Assembly (NCBI RefSeq): GCF_022134585.1
Contig: NZ_JAKNCT010000001.1
Location: forward strand, 248,001-312,000
From: Mesosutterella porci
GTDB taxonomy: Bacteria; Pseudomonadota; Gammaproteobacteria; Burkholderiales; Burkholderiaceae_F
Direction of reading: 5' to 3'
Length of the DNA stretch: 64,000 nt
Shown here: piece by piece, positions 1-8,808 of the stretch
Layout: each line of letters opens with the position of its first letter
How positions within the stretch are numbered: the first letter of the stretch is position 1
Program-made: the position numbers and the translations under genes
The notes under the pieces: model-generated
Told to the model about the DNA's origin: nothing
The model's input: the letters and a program-made list of their open reading frames with translations, nothing else
Databases searched by the model: none

Positions 1-4
1 GAAC

Positions 5-1051
5 ATGAAACTTCAGAGTATTACCGCCTGGCGCTACCTGACAGCCTTTAGCTCTTTCGGACGCATCTGCGATGTGGCGTCCCATTTCGACGTCAATGCA
101 TCCAGCGTGAGCCGAGCTCTCAGAGAGCTCGAAGCCTCCCTAGGCTATCCCCTGTTTCGCGCCGAAAGTCGAAATCTGCGCCTGACAGAGCGCGGGAAAG
201 CCACTGTCAAGCTGATGAAGCCTGCCATTGAAATGTTTGACCGCCAAATCGCGCAGATCTCAAAACTTAACGCCTGCGTAAGCGGCCATATCCGTCTTTC
301 TGTCGCCGGCGGCTTCGCCGCCAGCTTTCTACTGAACTACCTTGACCGCTTCAAGGCCTTGTACCCGGATATTGTTTTTGAAGTTTCATCCGGACGGAAA
401 ATTCCAGCCCTTCGCAGCGGCGTCTGCGACATCGTTACGGTAACAGGCAGGCCCGAGGACGAGAATGTGGTCTTTCTGCCGCGAGGCATCAATCACTATG
501 TGCCCGTTGCCAGCCCCGCTTTTCTCGAAAAAAACAGACAGCTTTCCTCCCCCGATGACCTCCGCCGAATCCGCGTCTTCGCCTATGGCGGAGCAGAAAG
601 GGCTCCTACCCGGGTTCTAGTGCGCGGAAGGGAAAAATGCGAACTGGAGCTCAAGGAATACCTGCGCATCGACAGCGTCTTGGCCATCAAGCAGGCAGTC
701 CTGCAGGGCAAGGGAATGGCCGTCGACCTTCCTGTCCTGCACTGTGCCGCAGAGCTTGCCGCAGGGAATCTCGTTCCGGTCCTCTCAGGCTGGCACCGGC
801 CCGACGAAGAGCTTTACGTCGTAACGAGCCGGATTGGCTGGCAGGCTCCCCGGATCCGGATTTTTGCCCAGTGGTTTGCGGAGGAATCCCGGAAGGAATA
901 CGAGCGCTGTTGGAAAGAGATCGAGCCTGTCCTCAACCGCTGCAGACTGAAACCCGGCAGCCAGGGGCGCACGGACTCTCCGAGAACGCCGTACTCCCCT
1001 GAAAGCGGGCACACAACGCCGACAACCCAGCTGAAAAAAGATCACTTTTGA
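5..1051 (+). CDS. LysR-family transcriptional regulator
   Basis: This is a DNA-binding regulator of the LysR type. Residues 5-65 form the winged helix-turn-helix, with a run of alternating polar and hydrophobic residues around VNASSVSRALRELEASLG and the usual LTERG end of the domain. Residues 90-295 match the two-lobed effector-binding domain. The protein is 348 residues, slightly long for the family because of a polar Pro/Thr-rich tail after about residue 310. The effector is not evident. It faces the flavoprotein reductase gene tail to tail, so it does not share a divergent promoter with it, but regulators of this type often sit beside flavoprotein reductase genes in Sutterella-like bacteria (family knowledge). 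The ATG lies only 4 bases into the window, so an upstream start cannot be excluded. Confidence 0.88.
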   Translation: MKLQSITAWRYLTAFSSFGRICDVASHFDVNASSVSRALRELEASLGYPLFRAESRNLRLTERGKATVKLMKPAIEMFDRQIAQISKLNACVSGHIRLSVAGGFAASFLLNYLDRFKALYPDIVFEVSSGRKIPALRSGVCDIVTVTGRPEDENVVFLPRGINHYVPVASPAFLEKNRQLSSPDDLRRIRVFAYGGAERAPTRVLVRGREKCELELKEYLRIDSVLAIKQAVLQGKGMAVDLPVLHCAAELAAGNLVPVLSGWHRPDEELYVVTSRIGWQAPRIRIFAQWFAEESRKEYERCWKEIEPVLNRCRLKPGSQGRTDSPRTPYSPESGHTTPTTQLKKDHF

Positions 1052-1101
1052 TAACTTCTTTCATAGGCTGCGTCGTGCGGTAAAGCAAGTCCCAAAGCGT
1101 A

Positions 1102-1138
1102 GCAGGCAGGGAAATTCATTCATTTTCCCGCCTGCTTT
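1102..1138 (+). terminator. intrinsic terminator after the LysR gene
   Basis: An inverted repeat with arms GCAGGC-A-GGGAAA and TTTCCCGCCTGC (one bulged A, about 9-base loop) is followed by TTT. It lies 50 bases beyond the LysR stop, between two convergent genes, and probably also limits read-through from the opposite strand. Confidence 0.6.
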
Positions 1139-1187
1139 CCTGGGACGGGCTCCCTGCAAAAAGAGGAAGCCATCGCAGATTCACTTT

Positions 1188-3353
1188 TTATTTCAGCCCG
1201 AGAGCTGTCTTCGCGGCGATGCGCCCGAAAGTGGTCACATCAGCCGTAGCGTTGCCGCCCAGACGGTTGGAGCCGTGGATACCGCCCGTCACTTCGCCTG
1301 CAGCATAAAGGCCCGGGATCACGTGCCCCTTCGTGTCGAGCACCTGCGCGCGGCTGTTGATCGTGAGTCCGCCCATGGTGTGGTGGATGGACGGAGCGCG
1401 CGGCGTCGCGTAGAACGGACCCTTCTCGATCTTCTTGTCGAAGAGCTTGCGGCCGAACTTCGGATCGTTCTTCGCCTCGACCTGCTTGTTGTACTCAGCC
1501 ACAGTCGCCTCGAGGTTCTTCGGCGGGACGCCGATCTGCTTGGCGAGGTCCGCAAGCGTGTCGGCCTTGTAGATGCGGCCCAGGCTCACGAGCGTATCCA
1601 CATCCTCGTTGAAGCTGTTCGTCTTTTTCACGATCTGGCTGTCGTTGATGTCGTAACACATGGCGCCGGGCTGCTTCTTGATCGCGGCGACGAACTCGTC
1701 GCGGCGGGCGTCTTCCTTCACGAAGCGTTCGCCGTTCTTGTTCACGTCAATCACATCGTCCAGACCCGACATCTTGCGGGCGCGGCCCTGCAGGGTGCCC
1801 GAGCCAGGAGTGGCGAGCGGGTAGACCTGGACGTAGTTCATGCCGGTGGTGCCCGCGCCGATCTTCGTGGCCATGATGATGCCGTCGCCGGTCGCGCCGG
1901 GCTGGTTCGTGGAGACCATGTCAGGCGTGAGATTCGGAGCGGACTTCTGCCGCATTTGCTTGTTCTGGGAGTAACCGCCGGTGGCGAGGATCACGCCGTG
2001 CCTGCCGTTGAAGACATACTTGTCGCCCAGCGTGTCGGTCGCCCGCACGCCCACCACCTTGCCATTCTTCACGATGAGGCTCTGCGCGCGCATGCCGGTG
2101 ACGATCTTCACGCCCTGCTTGTTCGCCGCCTTAAGAAGCGGCTCGATCAACGCGTTGCCCGCCGGGGCGTCAAACTGGTGGGTGCGCTGCCAGAGCGCGC
2201 CCGCGCCCTGGGAGACGCGGTCGAGAACCGGAGCGCCCAGCCCCTGCAGCCAGTCGAGCGTACCCTTCACATTGGACGCGTAAGTGCGAATCAGCGGAAT
2301 CTTGCCCACTTTGTCGCCGCCGTTGTAGGTCTGCAGGGCGTGCCACTCGGGGCAGTCGAAGAGGCTCTTGGAGCCGGACTTGAGATAGGCCTCGTACTTC
2401 GCCTTCACGTCGGCCTGCAGCTTCGCGTGCTCCGGATTGGCGGGCTTCTCATTGATCGCCTTGACAACTGCGTCCTTGAGGGTGTCGGTCATCGGAAGAC
2501 GCGACTGGCGCTCAGGGTCGGCCGCGTTGAAGGCCGAGGCGCAGCGCAGCGTGTTGCCGCCGATCACCGGCATCTTCTCGATCACAATCACGTGCCGGCC
2601 GCCCTTTTCCGTCGCAGTCACGGCCGCGGACAGGCCTGCGCCGCCCGAACCCACGATCACGAGGTCATAGGCCTCGGTCTTCGTGCCCTTGAACTTCTTC
2701 TTCATCGGCGGAACCGGAGTCTGCAGCAGGGCGAGGCTGCCGCCCGCCTGGCTCAGCGCTTCACCCACCGCCTTCTTAAAGGCCGCGGAGGTGACCGTGG
2801 CGCCCGAGATGCTGTCGACGTTGAGCGTCTGGTAGCGCAGGATCTGGTCGGTGAGCTTTTCCACCGCCATGCCGCCCATCAGGCGGGTCTCGCGGAAGTC
2901 CGGAGTCTTAATGGATTTGATCCGATGCTCGTCGACCGTTACTTCGACATTCACCCAGCCGTTCGAGCCGTAGGCCCTGGCCGTATAGGTTCCGGGCTTG
3001 AAAGTGACCTTCTGGGCGCGGCCGCCGTTCTTGTCCTTGGCAAGCGCTCCTTCGACCGCGGTCATGATCGCCTTCGAAGTCACCGTGGCGCCGCTCACCG
3101 CCTGCACTTTGGGGGAGCCCGCCTTCACGATCTCACCGGGGACCTTCGCGATTGCACGGCTTCCAATGCCCTGGGTCTCCTTGTTCTCGGTGACCTGAAC
3201 CGCAGTGACGCGGCCCTTGTCGACCGTGACCTTGACGGTCATGGGACCGTTGTGACCGACCACCTGCTCGGTATAGGTGGCGGCAGTCGCAGAGCCTGTC
3301 GCAAAAACTGCCGCAAGCACAACCGGCAGAATGGACTTGAGTTTGAGCTGCAT
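1188..3353 (-). CDS. Secreted FAD/FMN flavoprotein reductase (fumarate/urocanate reductase-like)
   Basis: This is a periplasmic flavoprotein predicted to reduce an unsaturated organic acid such as fumarate or urocanate as a terminal electron acceptor. A Sec signal peptide covers residues 1-24. Two FMN_bind domains follow, each with the SGATVTS motif (residues 87-93 and 183-189) whose Thr is the usual site of covalent FMN attachment by ApbE. The FAD_binding_2 domain starts with GSGGAG near residue 235 and ends with the active-site style segments HHTMGGL and GGIHGSNRLGGN. There is no CXXCH haem motif, so electrons must come from a separate donor. The ATG at 3353 is chosen because AGGAGGG lies 6 bases upstream and the signal peptide starts there. 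Two FMN_bind domains instead of the usual one is notable. The exact substrate cannot be read from the sequence. Confidence 0.88.
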   Translation of the reverse strand: MQLKLKSILPVVLAAVFATGSATAATYTEQVVGHNGPMTVKVTVDKGRVTAVQVTENKETQGIGSRAIAKVPGEIVKAGSPKVQAVSGATVTSKAIMTAVEGALAKDKNGGRAQKVTFKPGTYTARAYGSNGWVNVEVTVDEHRIKSIKTPDFRETRLMGGMAVEKLTDQILRYQTLNVDSISGATVTSAAFKKAVGEALSQAGGSLALLQTPVPPMKKKFKGTKTEAYDLVIVGSGGAGLSAAVTATEKGGRHVIVIEKMPVIGGNTLRCASAFNAADPERQSRLPMTDTLKDAVVKAINEKPANPEHAKLQADVKAKYEAYLKSGSKSLFDCPEWHALQTYNGGDKVGKIPLIRTYASNVKGTLDWLQGLGAPVLDRVSQGAGALWQRTHQFDAPAGNALIEPLLKAANKQGVKIVTGMRAQSLIVKNGKVVGVRATDTLGDKYVFNGRHGVILATGGYSQNKQMRQKSAPNLTPDMVSTNQPGATGDGIIMATKIGAGTTGMNYVQVYPLATPGSGTLQGRARKMSGLDDVIDVNKNGERFVKEDARRDEFVAAIKKQPGAMCYDINDSQIVKKTNSFNEDVDTLVSLGRIYKADTLADLAKQIGVPPKNLEATVAEYNKQVEAKNDPKFGRKLFDKKIEKGPFYATPRAPSIHHTMGGLTINSRAQVLDTKGHVIPGLYAAGEVTGGIHGSNRLGGNATADVTTFGRIAAKTALGLK

Positions 3354-3988
3354 AGTTTTCCCTCCTATGAGGATAAACGTCAAAACGCCCTATCTGTAGT
3401 TTAAATGACGCCATCTTCGCGTAGAAGCGGGTATTTACTATCTTTTTAAGCTCAGCCTGCGGGCCGGCAGATCCTTTCCCGCGGCCGCCGGCTTTCCGGA
3501 AGTAGAACCTAACCTATTGCTGTATTTTTGGAAAGACGCCCTGCTGAACCGCGTGAAATCAACCCCGCCGGATAGATCCGAGCGGCCGCCGTCCAATCTC
3601 TTCCAAATGAACGCAGCGGATTTTTTTTGTTGCCTGAAAACAACGGATGTCTATCCGTAGTGACGAAAATACCGGCCCCGGACACACGGCGGGATCTGTC
3701 GGTTAAATTTCATGCGGCAGAGCTTCGCCGCTGCGCTGACCGGCGGCTTTTCTGCCTTGCCCCTCGGCAGAAAACTGAAGCCTGGCTGATCCGGATGCTC
3801 AATGCTCCCTCAGCTGAAACGGCTTTGGCCGCAGACCAAGCCGATGCCGCGGCACACACGGCCGGCGGCGGCCTTGCCGGTCATAAGCCTGAGCGAGTCG
3901 GCCTTGCAGAGCGAACCGGGAAAAGTCTTGTAAAAAAAGCGGCGCAGAACCGGGCTTTCAGGCCGAAAGCGGCCTGCAGCCTCCGTTT
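3354..3988. other. Intergenic region, no gene seen
   Basis: This 635-base stretch separates the 5' end of the flavoprotein gene from the 3' end of the GlcD-type oxidase gene. It should hold the promoter of the former. The short open frames here have no recognisable protein features and no ribosome site, and I see no RNA gene or strong repeat. Confidence 0.5.
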
Positions 3989-5395
3989 CTAGTCCTTCCG
4001 GTCCGCGAGGAGCTTGCCCGGGTTCATGATTCCCCTCGGGTCGATCGCCTGGCTGATGCGTTCCATGATCTCGAGCTCCAGCGGATCCTTGAGCGCGAGA
4101 AAGTGCCCGCGCTTCAGCTGTCCGATGCCGTGCTCGGCGGAAATCGAGCCGTTTCTCTTCACCACTTCCTCGTAGGTGATCCTGCGGATCCCCTCTTCGT
4201 TTTCAAACGCGAGGTTCGAGGGAATGGAGCCGATGTTGAAGTGGATGTTCCCGTCCCCGAGGTGCCCGTAAAGAGAAGGGTCCAGCCACGGATAGGCGTC
4301 GTAGAGCCGCTTCACAGTCACCTCGAGGAATTCCGGGATAAGGGAAATCTTGAGCGACACGTCGTTGTGGAGGTTGTTTCCGACGATCGCGTCGGCCTCC
4401 GGGATCGATTCGCGGATCCGCCAGAAGGCTTCGGAGTCGGACAGCGACTGCGCGAGGTAGGCGTTCGCAACTTCGCCCGCCTCGAAGGCTTCCGCTAGAA
4501 TCGCCTCCAGCGAAGCACCTTCCTGCGCCTGGCTCGAAAGCTCCGCGAGAATCCACCAGGGGCAGTCGTCCACCGGCCCCGGAAGCTCGACGCCGGGGAG
4601 CTGCTCGGCCACCCGCTCGATGCACTTTCTCTGGATCAGCTCAAACCCCGTGAGCTCCGAGCCGGCCGCGGCCTTCACGCGGTCCAGCAGCTTCACCGAG
4701 GACTCGAGGTCCGGGATCCCGACCAAAGCCGTCTGGCGGCCGCGCGGAATCGGAAAGAGCTTCAGCACGGCGCGCGTAATGACCCCAAGGGTTCCTTCCG
4801 ACCCGATGAAAAGCTGCTTCAGGTCGTAGCCGGTGTTGTCCTTCCTCAGGCCGCGCAGCGCCGTCATCACGCGCCCGTCGGGCAGCACCACCTCAAGCCC
4901 CAGGCAGAGGTCGCGCATGTTGCCGTAGCGAAGCACCGCCGTGCCGCCTGCGTTCGTCGCGAGGGCCCCGCCGATCTGGGCCGATCCCTGAGTACCGAAG
5001 GAAAGCGGGAAAAACCTCCCCTTCTCCTCCACCGCCCGGTGAAGCTGCTCCAGGATAAGCCCGGCCTCCACCGTAACGGTGTCGTTGCCGGTGTCGATTT
5101 CCTCGATCCTGTTCATCCGGCCAAGAGAAAGAAGGATGGCCCGGCCCGAATCATCCGGAATGGATCCCCCGACCAGGGTCGTGCCGCCCGACTGCGGAAC
5201 GACCGGCGTGCGGGTGTCGTAGGCGACTGCCATGACCCGCGAGACTTCCTCGGTGCTGCCCGGGCGGACAACGACCGCCCTGCCCCTGAAGCGCTTCGTC
5301 CAGTCAATGAGGAAGGGCCGCGCCTTTTCCTCGTCCGTGATCACATAGTCGCTTCCGACCGCTTCCTTCAGCCGGCTGATGATTTCGCTGTCCAT
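3989..5395 (-). CDS. FAD-binding oxidase, GlcD / D-lactate dehydrogenase type
   Basis: This enzyme oxidises a 2-hydroxy acid such as glycolate or D-lactate with FAD, passing electrons to the respiratory chain or a partner protein. Residues 30-215 form the FAD_binding_4 (PCMH-type) domain with VPQSGGTTLVGGS and ATNAGGTAVLRYG. The C-terminal FAD-oxidase_C domain contains GHLGDGNIHFNI and EHGIGQLKRG and ends NPGKLL, all typical. It is about 468 residues, the normal length. There is no GlcE or GlcF neighbour, so a stand-alone D-lactate or 2-hydroxyglutarate dehydrogenase is as likely as glycolate oxidase. The ATG at 5395 is preferred because GGAAAAG precedes it. A GTG six codons further upstream has no ribosome site. 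Confidence 0.88.
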   Translation of the reverse strand: MDSEIISRLKEAVGSDYVITDEEKARPFLIDWTKRFRGRAVVVRPGSTEEVSRVMAVAYDTRTPVVPQSGGTTLVGGSIPDDSGRAILLSLGRMNRIEEIDTGNDTVTVEAGLILEQLHRAVEEKGRFFPLSFGTQGSAQIGGALATNAGGTAVLRYGNMRDLCLGLEVVLPDGRVMTALRGLRKDNTGYDLKQLFIGSEGTLGVITRAVLKLFPIPRGRQTALVGIPDLESSVKLLDRVKAAAGSELTGFELIQRKCIERVAEQLPGVELPGPVDDCPWWILAELSSQAQEGASLEAILAEAFEAGEVANAYLAQSLSDSEAFWRIRESIPEADAIVGNNLHNDVSLKISLIPEFLEVTVKRLYDAYPWLDPSLYGHLGDGNIHFNIGSIPSNLAFENEEGIRRITYEEVVKRNGSISAEHGIGQLKRGHFLALKDPLELEIMERISQAIDPRGIMNPGKLLADRKD

Positions 5396-5513
5396 TTCTT
5401 TTCCGCTCGACACTTAAAGACTGCACTGCAGGCCGCCCCGGCTGCCTTAAGCCGGAACCGCCGCGGCCTGCCCGGCTGCGGCGGGAGAAGCCCCCCTTCC
5501 CTGCCGGAAGATC

Positions 5514-6314
5514 TCAGAACGCCGGGACGACGGCTCCCTTGTACTTCTTCAGGATGAAATTCTTTGTTTCCTTCGAAGTGAGTGCCTGCACGAGCTTCTG
5601 GATCTTCGGATTCTTCTCGCCGCCCTGGCGGGAGGCGACCACGACCGCATAGGGGCTCTCCTTGTTTTCAATGAAAATCGCGTCCTTCAGAGGATTGAGC
5701 CCCACGCCGAGCGCGTAGTTTGAATTGACGACGGCGAGATCCACGTCCCTGATGGAGCGCGGAACCTGGGCCGCGTCAAGCTCCACGAACTTCAGCTTCT
5801 TCGGATTTGAGACCACGTCGAGCGGGGTCGCCTCGTAGCCCACCCCCGGACGCAGCTTGATCAGGCCCGCGGACTGCAGGAGCAGGAGCGCGCGGCCGCC
5901 GTTCGTCGGGTCGTTCGGGATCGAGACGCGGCCGCCCTGCGGCACCTTCTTCACGTCCTTCAGGTTTTTGGAATAAACGGCAATCGGGAGGATGTGCACC
6001 GGAGCGACCTTCTCGATCTTCAGGCGGCGCTGCCGCACGGCGTTGTCGAGAAACGGGACGTGCTGGTAGAAGTTCGCGTCCACTTCCCTCGCATCAAGCG
6101 CCGCGTTCGGGGCGACAAAGTCCGTGAACTCCACGATTTGAAGGTCGATGCCCTGCTTCGCGAGAATGGGCTTCACGAATTTCAGAAGCTCGCCGGAAGG
6201 CACCGGGGTGCAGGCGACCCGAAGCTTCTGGGCGGGAGCGGCAAAAGCCGGAAGGGAGGCCGGGGCGAAAAGGGCGGCTGCAGCGGCGGAAGCGATGAAG
6301 GTGCGGCGGTTCAT
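5514..6314 (-). CDS. metQ: MetQ/NlpA-family substrate-binding protein
   Basis: This is a periplasmic binding protein of the NlpA family, which usually delivers methionine to the MetNI ABC transporter. Residues 33-45 (RVACTPVPSGELL) and the block FTDFVAPNAALDAREVDANF are family hallmarks, as is IPNDPTNGGRALLLLQ. The 266-residue length is normal. The signal sequence begins MNRRTFIASAAAAALF. The twin arginine suggests Tat export, and there is no lipobox cysteine, so it appears to be soluble rather than the usual lipoprotein. No metN or metI lies beside it, so it must work with a transporter encoded elsewhere. The ATG at 6314 has AAAGGA upstream. Confidence 0.85.
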   Translation of the reverse strand: MNRRTFIASAAAAALFAPASLPAFAAPAQKLRVACTPVPSGELLKFVKPILAKQGIDLQIVEFTDFVAPNAALDAREVDANFYQHVPFLDNAVRQRRLKIEKVAPVHILPIAVYSKNLKDVKKVPQGGRVSIPNDPTNGGRALLLLQSAGLIKLRPGVGYEATPLDVVSNPKKLKFVELDAAQVPRSIRDVDLAVVNSNYALGVGLNPLKDAIFIENKESPYAVVVASRQGGEKNPKIQKLVQALTSKETKNFILKKYKGAVVPAF

Positions 6315-6731
6315 TTGTTTTTCCTTTTGTCTTTCAGTGAGAGAGTTCCCAGCACCCGGAGGAATCACCCTCGCAGCCGGATTTTTTTGTAAAAAGCGTA
6401 GGAAAAGCATATCTGGCGGAAGGAAAAAAATGACGCCGCAAATGAAGGTTCGTTGAGGTATTACTTTCAGGGCCGGCGTTTTCCCCGGCTTTTTCCGGGG
6501 AAATGCGGGTGAACGCGCGCCCGGAGGGCTGCGGGCCGAAGCGGATCCTGAAGGATCGGGCGGGAGGGACGGGAAAAAAGGGGAAAAAGAAAAGGCGGCG
6601 GCACAGGAAAAACCGGCGCTGCCGCCTGGATCGGAGAAGCAAAGAGAGCCTCCTCCCCGCCCTTTGGTCCTCCCGGAGACCTCCTTTAAGGGGGAGATGC
6701 CAGGGAAGGACCGGCGGGGAGGCTCTCCGGG
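6315..6731. other. Intergenic region with hairpins, no gene seen
   Basis: This 417-base stretch lies between the metQ-like gene start and the hcp stop. It holds a perfect 8-bp hairpin at 6481-6502 (TTCCCCGG / CCGGGGAA) without a T-run, a Lys/Arg-coding A/G-rich stretch that looks non-coding, and the probable hcp terminator. No recognisable gene is present. Confidence 0.5.
6645..6726 (-). terminator. Probable hcp terminator (long imperfect inverted repeat)
   Basis: Read on the minus strand, AGAGCCTCCCCGCC is followed about 50 bases later by GGCGGGGAGGAGGCTCT and then a T-rich tail. A smaller nested repeat (GGTC/GACC) lies inside. It begins a few bases after the hcp stop. The long loop makes this less certain than a compact terminator. 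Confidence 0.4.
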
Positions 6732-8327
6732 TCAGCCGAGAATCGCCTTCAGGTCGGCCTCGGGCGTGGTGACAAGCTTCAGGCCGTAGCGATCGGAGAG
6801 GACCTTCAGGATCGTCGGGCTGATGAAGGCAGGAAGCGACGGTCCGATGCGGACGTTCTTCACACCGAGGTAGAGGAGCGAGAGGAGAATGGCCGCGGCC
6901 TTCTGCTCGTACCAGGAGAGAACGAGGGAAAGCGGCAGGTCGTTCACCGTGCACTTCAAGGTCTCGGCAAGCTTCAGCGCAAGGACCACAGCGGCGTAGG
7001 CGTCGTTGCACTGGCCGAGGTCAAGAAGACGGGGAAAGGGACCAATATTGCCGAGCTGCTTCTTGAAGAACTTGTACTTTCCGCAGCCCAGAGTCAGGAT
7101 CAGCGTGTCCTTCGGGGTCTGCTCGACGAAGTCGGCGTAGTACTGGCGCTCCTTTTTGATGCCGTCGCAGCCGCCCACGAGGAAGACGTGCTTCACGGCG
7201 CCCGCCTTCACCGCGTCGATGATCGCGGGGACGGCATCAAGAAGAGTCTTGCGGCCGAAGCCCACCGTCACGCTCTGGCCTTCCTCGTCCTCGGCATAGC
7301 CCGGCATTTCGAGCGCCTTCCGGATGACAGGAGACCAGTCGCCGTTGGAAATGTGGACGCAGCCCGGCCACTGGACGACGCCCGAAGTGAAGACCTTGCC
7401 CTGGTAGAGGCCCGGGTACTGGATGCAGTTCGTCGTGAAGACGACCGGCCCGGGGAAGGCCGGAAGTTCGGCGATCTGGTTCTGCCAGGCGGTGCCGAAG
7501 TGGCCGGCGAAGTTCTTGAACGCGCGCAGCTTCGGGTACGCGTGCGTCGGGATCATCTCGCCGTGGGTGTAGACGTAGATGTCGGTGCCTTCAACGGCTT
7601 TGAGGATCTCGTAGAGATCCTTGAGGTCGTGGCCGGAAACGAGGATCGCATGGCCCTTCCTGTGCCCGAGGGAAACCGGCGTGGGCGTGGGGTCGCCGTA
7701 GGTCTTCGTGTTGCCTTCGTCCAGGAGCTGCATCGCGCGGACGTTAATGCGGCCCACTTCGAGGGCGAGAGCGAGCCAGTCCTCGAGCGAGCGCGAAACG
7801 CCGTCAGTCGCGGAGGCGGCAAGGCACTTCGCGGCGGAGACGACCATCGCGTGGTCGCGGCAGCCGAGCTCCTGCGCATGGTAGGCGTAGGCGGCGACGC
7901 CCTTCAGCCCGAAGAGGATCGTCTGCAGCGCCGAGCGGACGTCTTCGTTTTCCGCAAACGCATCGGGAGACGGGGCGGTGAGCAGCAGCTCGTCGGCAAG
8001 TGACGCGGCCGTGCGGCCGGACTTTTCGCAGCCCGCCTTCGCGCGCAGGTTCTCGGCGGTCTCAAGCACCCGCACCAGCATCGCCTTCAGGGCCGCGGAG
8101 TCAAAGTCCACGTTCGTGAGGGTCGAAAAGAGAGCCGAGAAAAGGAGGTCGTCCGCAGAGACGTCGACGACGCCCGCCTTGTCCGCGCAGAGGATCGCCT
8201 CGGCGAGCTTTCTCGCGCCCACCACCAGAGTGTCCTGCATGTGGGCGACGGCTTCCGTCTTCCCGCAGACCCCGCCCATCGTGCAGCCGGTGCCGTTCAT
8301 CGTCTGCTCACACTGATTGCAAAACAT
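6732..8327 (-). CDS. hcp: Hybrid cluster protein (hydroxylamine reductase)
   Basis: Hcp reduces hydroxylamine in vitro and is a high-affinity NO reductase in E. coli (family knowledge), protecting anaerobic cells from nitrosative stress in the cytoplasm. The N-terminal cysteines are C3-x2-C6-x8-C15-x5-C21, the spacing of the [4Fe-4S] form found in anaerobes rather than the wider [2Fe-2S] spacing of E. coli. Ligands of the hybrid Fe-S-O cluster are visible in HGEMIPTHAYP, TTNCIQYPG, WPGCVHI, VGGCDGIKKER and LTLGCGKYKF. It is 531 residues and full length. No hcr reductase gene is adjacent, so another electron donor is needed. The start has AGGA just upstream, and an NsrR-like operator lies about 45 bases before it, which points to control by nitric oxide. 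Confidence 0.95.
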   Translation of the reverse strand: MFCNQCEQTMNGTGCTMGGVCGKTEAVAHMQDTLVVGARKLAEAILCADKAGVVDVSADDLLFSALFSTLTNVDFDSAALKAMLVRVLETAENLRAKAGCEKSGRTAASLADELLLTAPSPDAFAENEDVRSALQTILFGLKGVAAYAYHAQELGCRDHAMVVSAAKCLAASATDGVSRSLEDWLALALEVGRINVRAMQLLDEGNTKTYGDPTPTPVSLGHRKGHAILVSGHDLKDLYEILKAVEGTDIYVYTHGEMIPTHAYPKLRAFKNFAGHFGTAWQNQIAELPAFPGPVVFTTNCIQYPGLYQGKVFTSGVVQWPGCVHISNGDWSPVIRKALEMPGYAEDEEGQSVTVGFGRKTLLDAVPAIIDAVKAGAVKHVFLVGGCDGIKKERQYYADFVEQTPKDTLILTLGCGKYKFFKKQLGNIGPFPRLLDLGQCNDAYAAVVLALKLAETLKCTVNDLPLSLVLSWYEQKAAAILLSLLYLGVKNVRIGPSLPAFISPTILKVLSDRYGLKLVTTPEADLKAILG

Positions 8328-8808
8328 GTATTCCTGTCTCCAAAAAAAGCGGCGGGTGCTCCCGCCTGTATAAGATGTATTTTAAATACATATTATCAGA
8401 AACTCCGGCGCTTTTCCTTAACAAGCGGACAGAAACGGGACAGTCTCTGGCCTTATTCAAATAATTCAATGGACAACAAGCCGTCTTCAACCCGGCGCGA
8501 AGGCACGGTCCCCCCTCGCGCCGCCCACGGGCAGACAAGAAGGAGACCGCTGAAATGCAAAATCAGCTGCCCGCCCCGGCGGACAGGGCTGTTTCGAATG
8601 CGGCGGCAAGCACGATGTGACCTGCGCCAAATGAATCCCTGCCGCGGGACCGGTCGGTCCGGCAGACCGCCCGCCGGTGAGGAGGCAAAGCCTCCGGTCA
8701 GCGGCTCTTCACGGTGCCCGAAAAGCTTATGATGGGCCTTAAGCGCGGGGCGCAGAGAAGCGTCCCTCACGAAACGCAAAAGAAACGCAAAACTCAAGGA
8801 CTAAGGCC
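8328..8808. other. Intergenic region between divergent hcp and nadE
   Basis: This region contains the hcp operator and leader, including a small GCGGG/CCCGC hairpin at about 8352-8366, followed by roughly 400 bases in which I see no convincing gene. Short open frames on both strands lack ribosome sites and recognisable features. Confidence 0.45.
8372..8394 (-). promoter_or_regulatory. NsrR-like operator of hcp
   Basis: The site is an 11-1-11 inverted repeat: AAGATGTATTT, a central T, then AAATACATATT. The inner 8 bases on each side pair perfectly, and only one outer base departs from the known NsrR consensus (AAGATGYATTT-N-AAATRCATCTT in enterobacteria, from the literature). It sits 45-67 bases upstream of the hcp ATG. 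NsrR is a NO-sensing Fe-S repressor that controls hcp in several proteobacteria. The nsrR gene itself is not in the window. Confidence 0.75.

Noticed and set aside
1275-3404. A 709-codon open frame antisense to the flavoprotein reductase gene
   Set aside because: It mirrors a high-GC gene, is rich in Arg/His/Ala/Leu with no family features, and the opposite strand encodes a clear protein with signal peptide and ribosome site.
3627-3992. A possible small plus-strand gene between the flavoprotein and GlcD-type genes
   Set aside because: No ribosome site, no recognisable feature, and its end overlaps the oxidase gene tail to tail.
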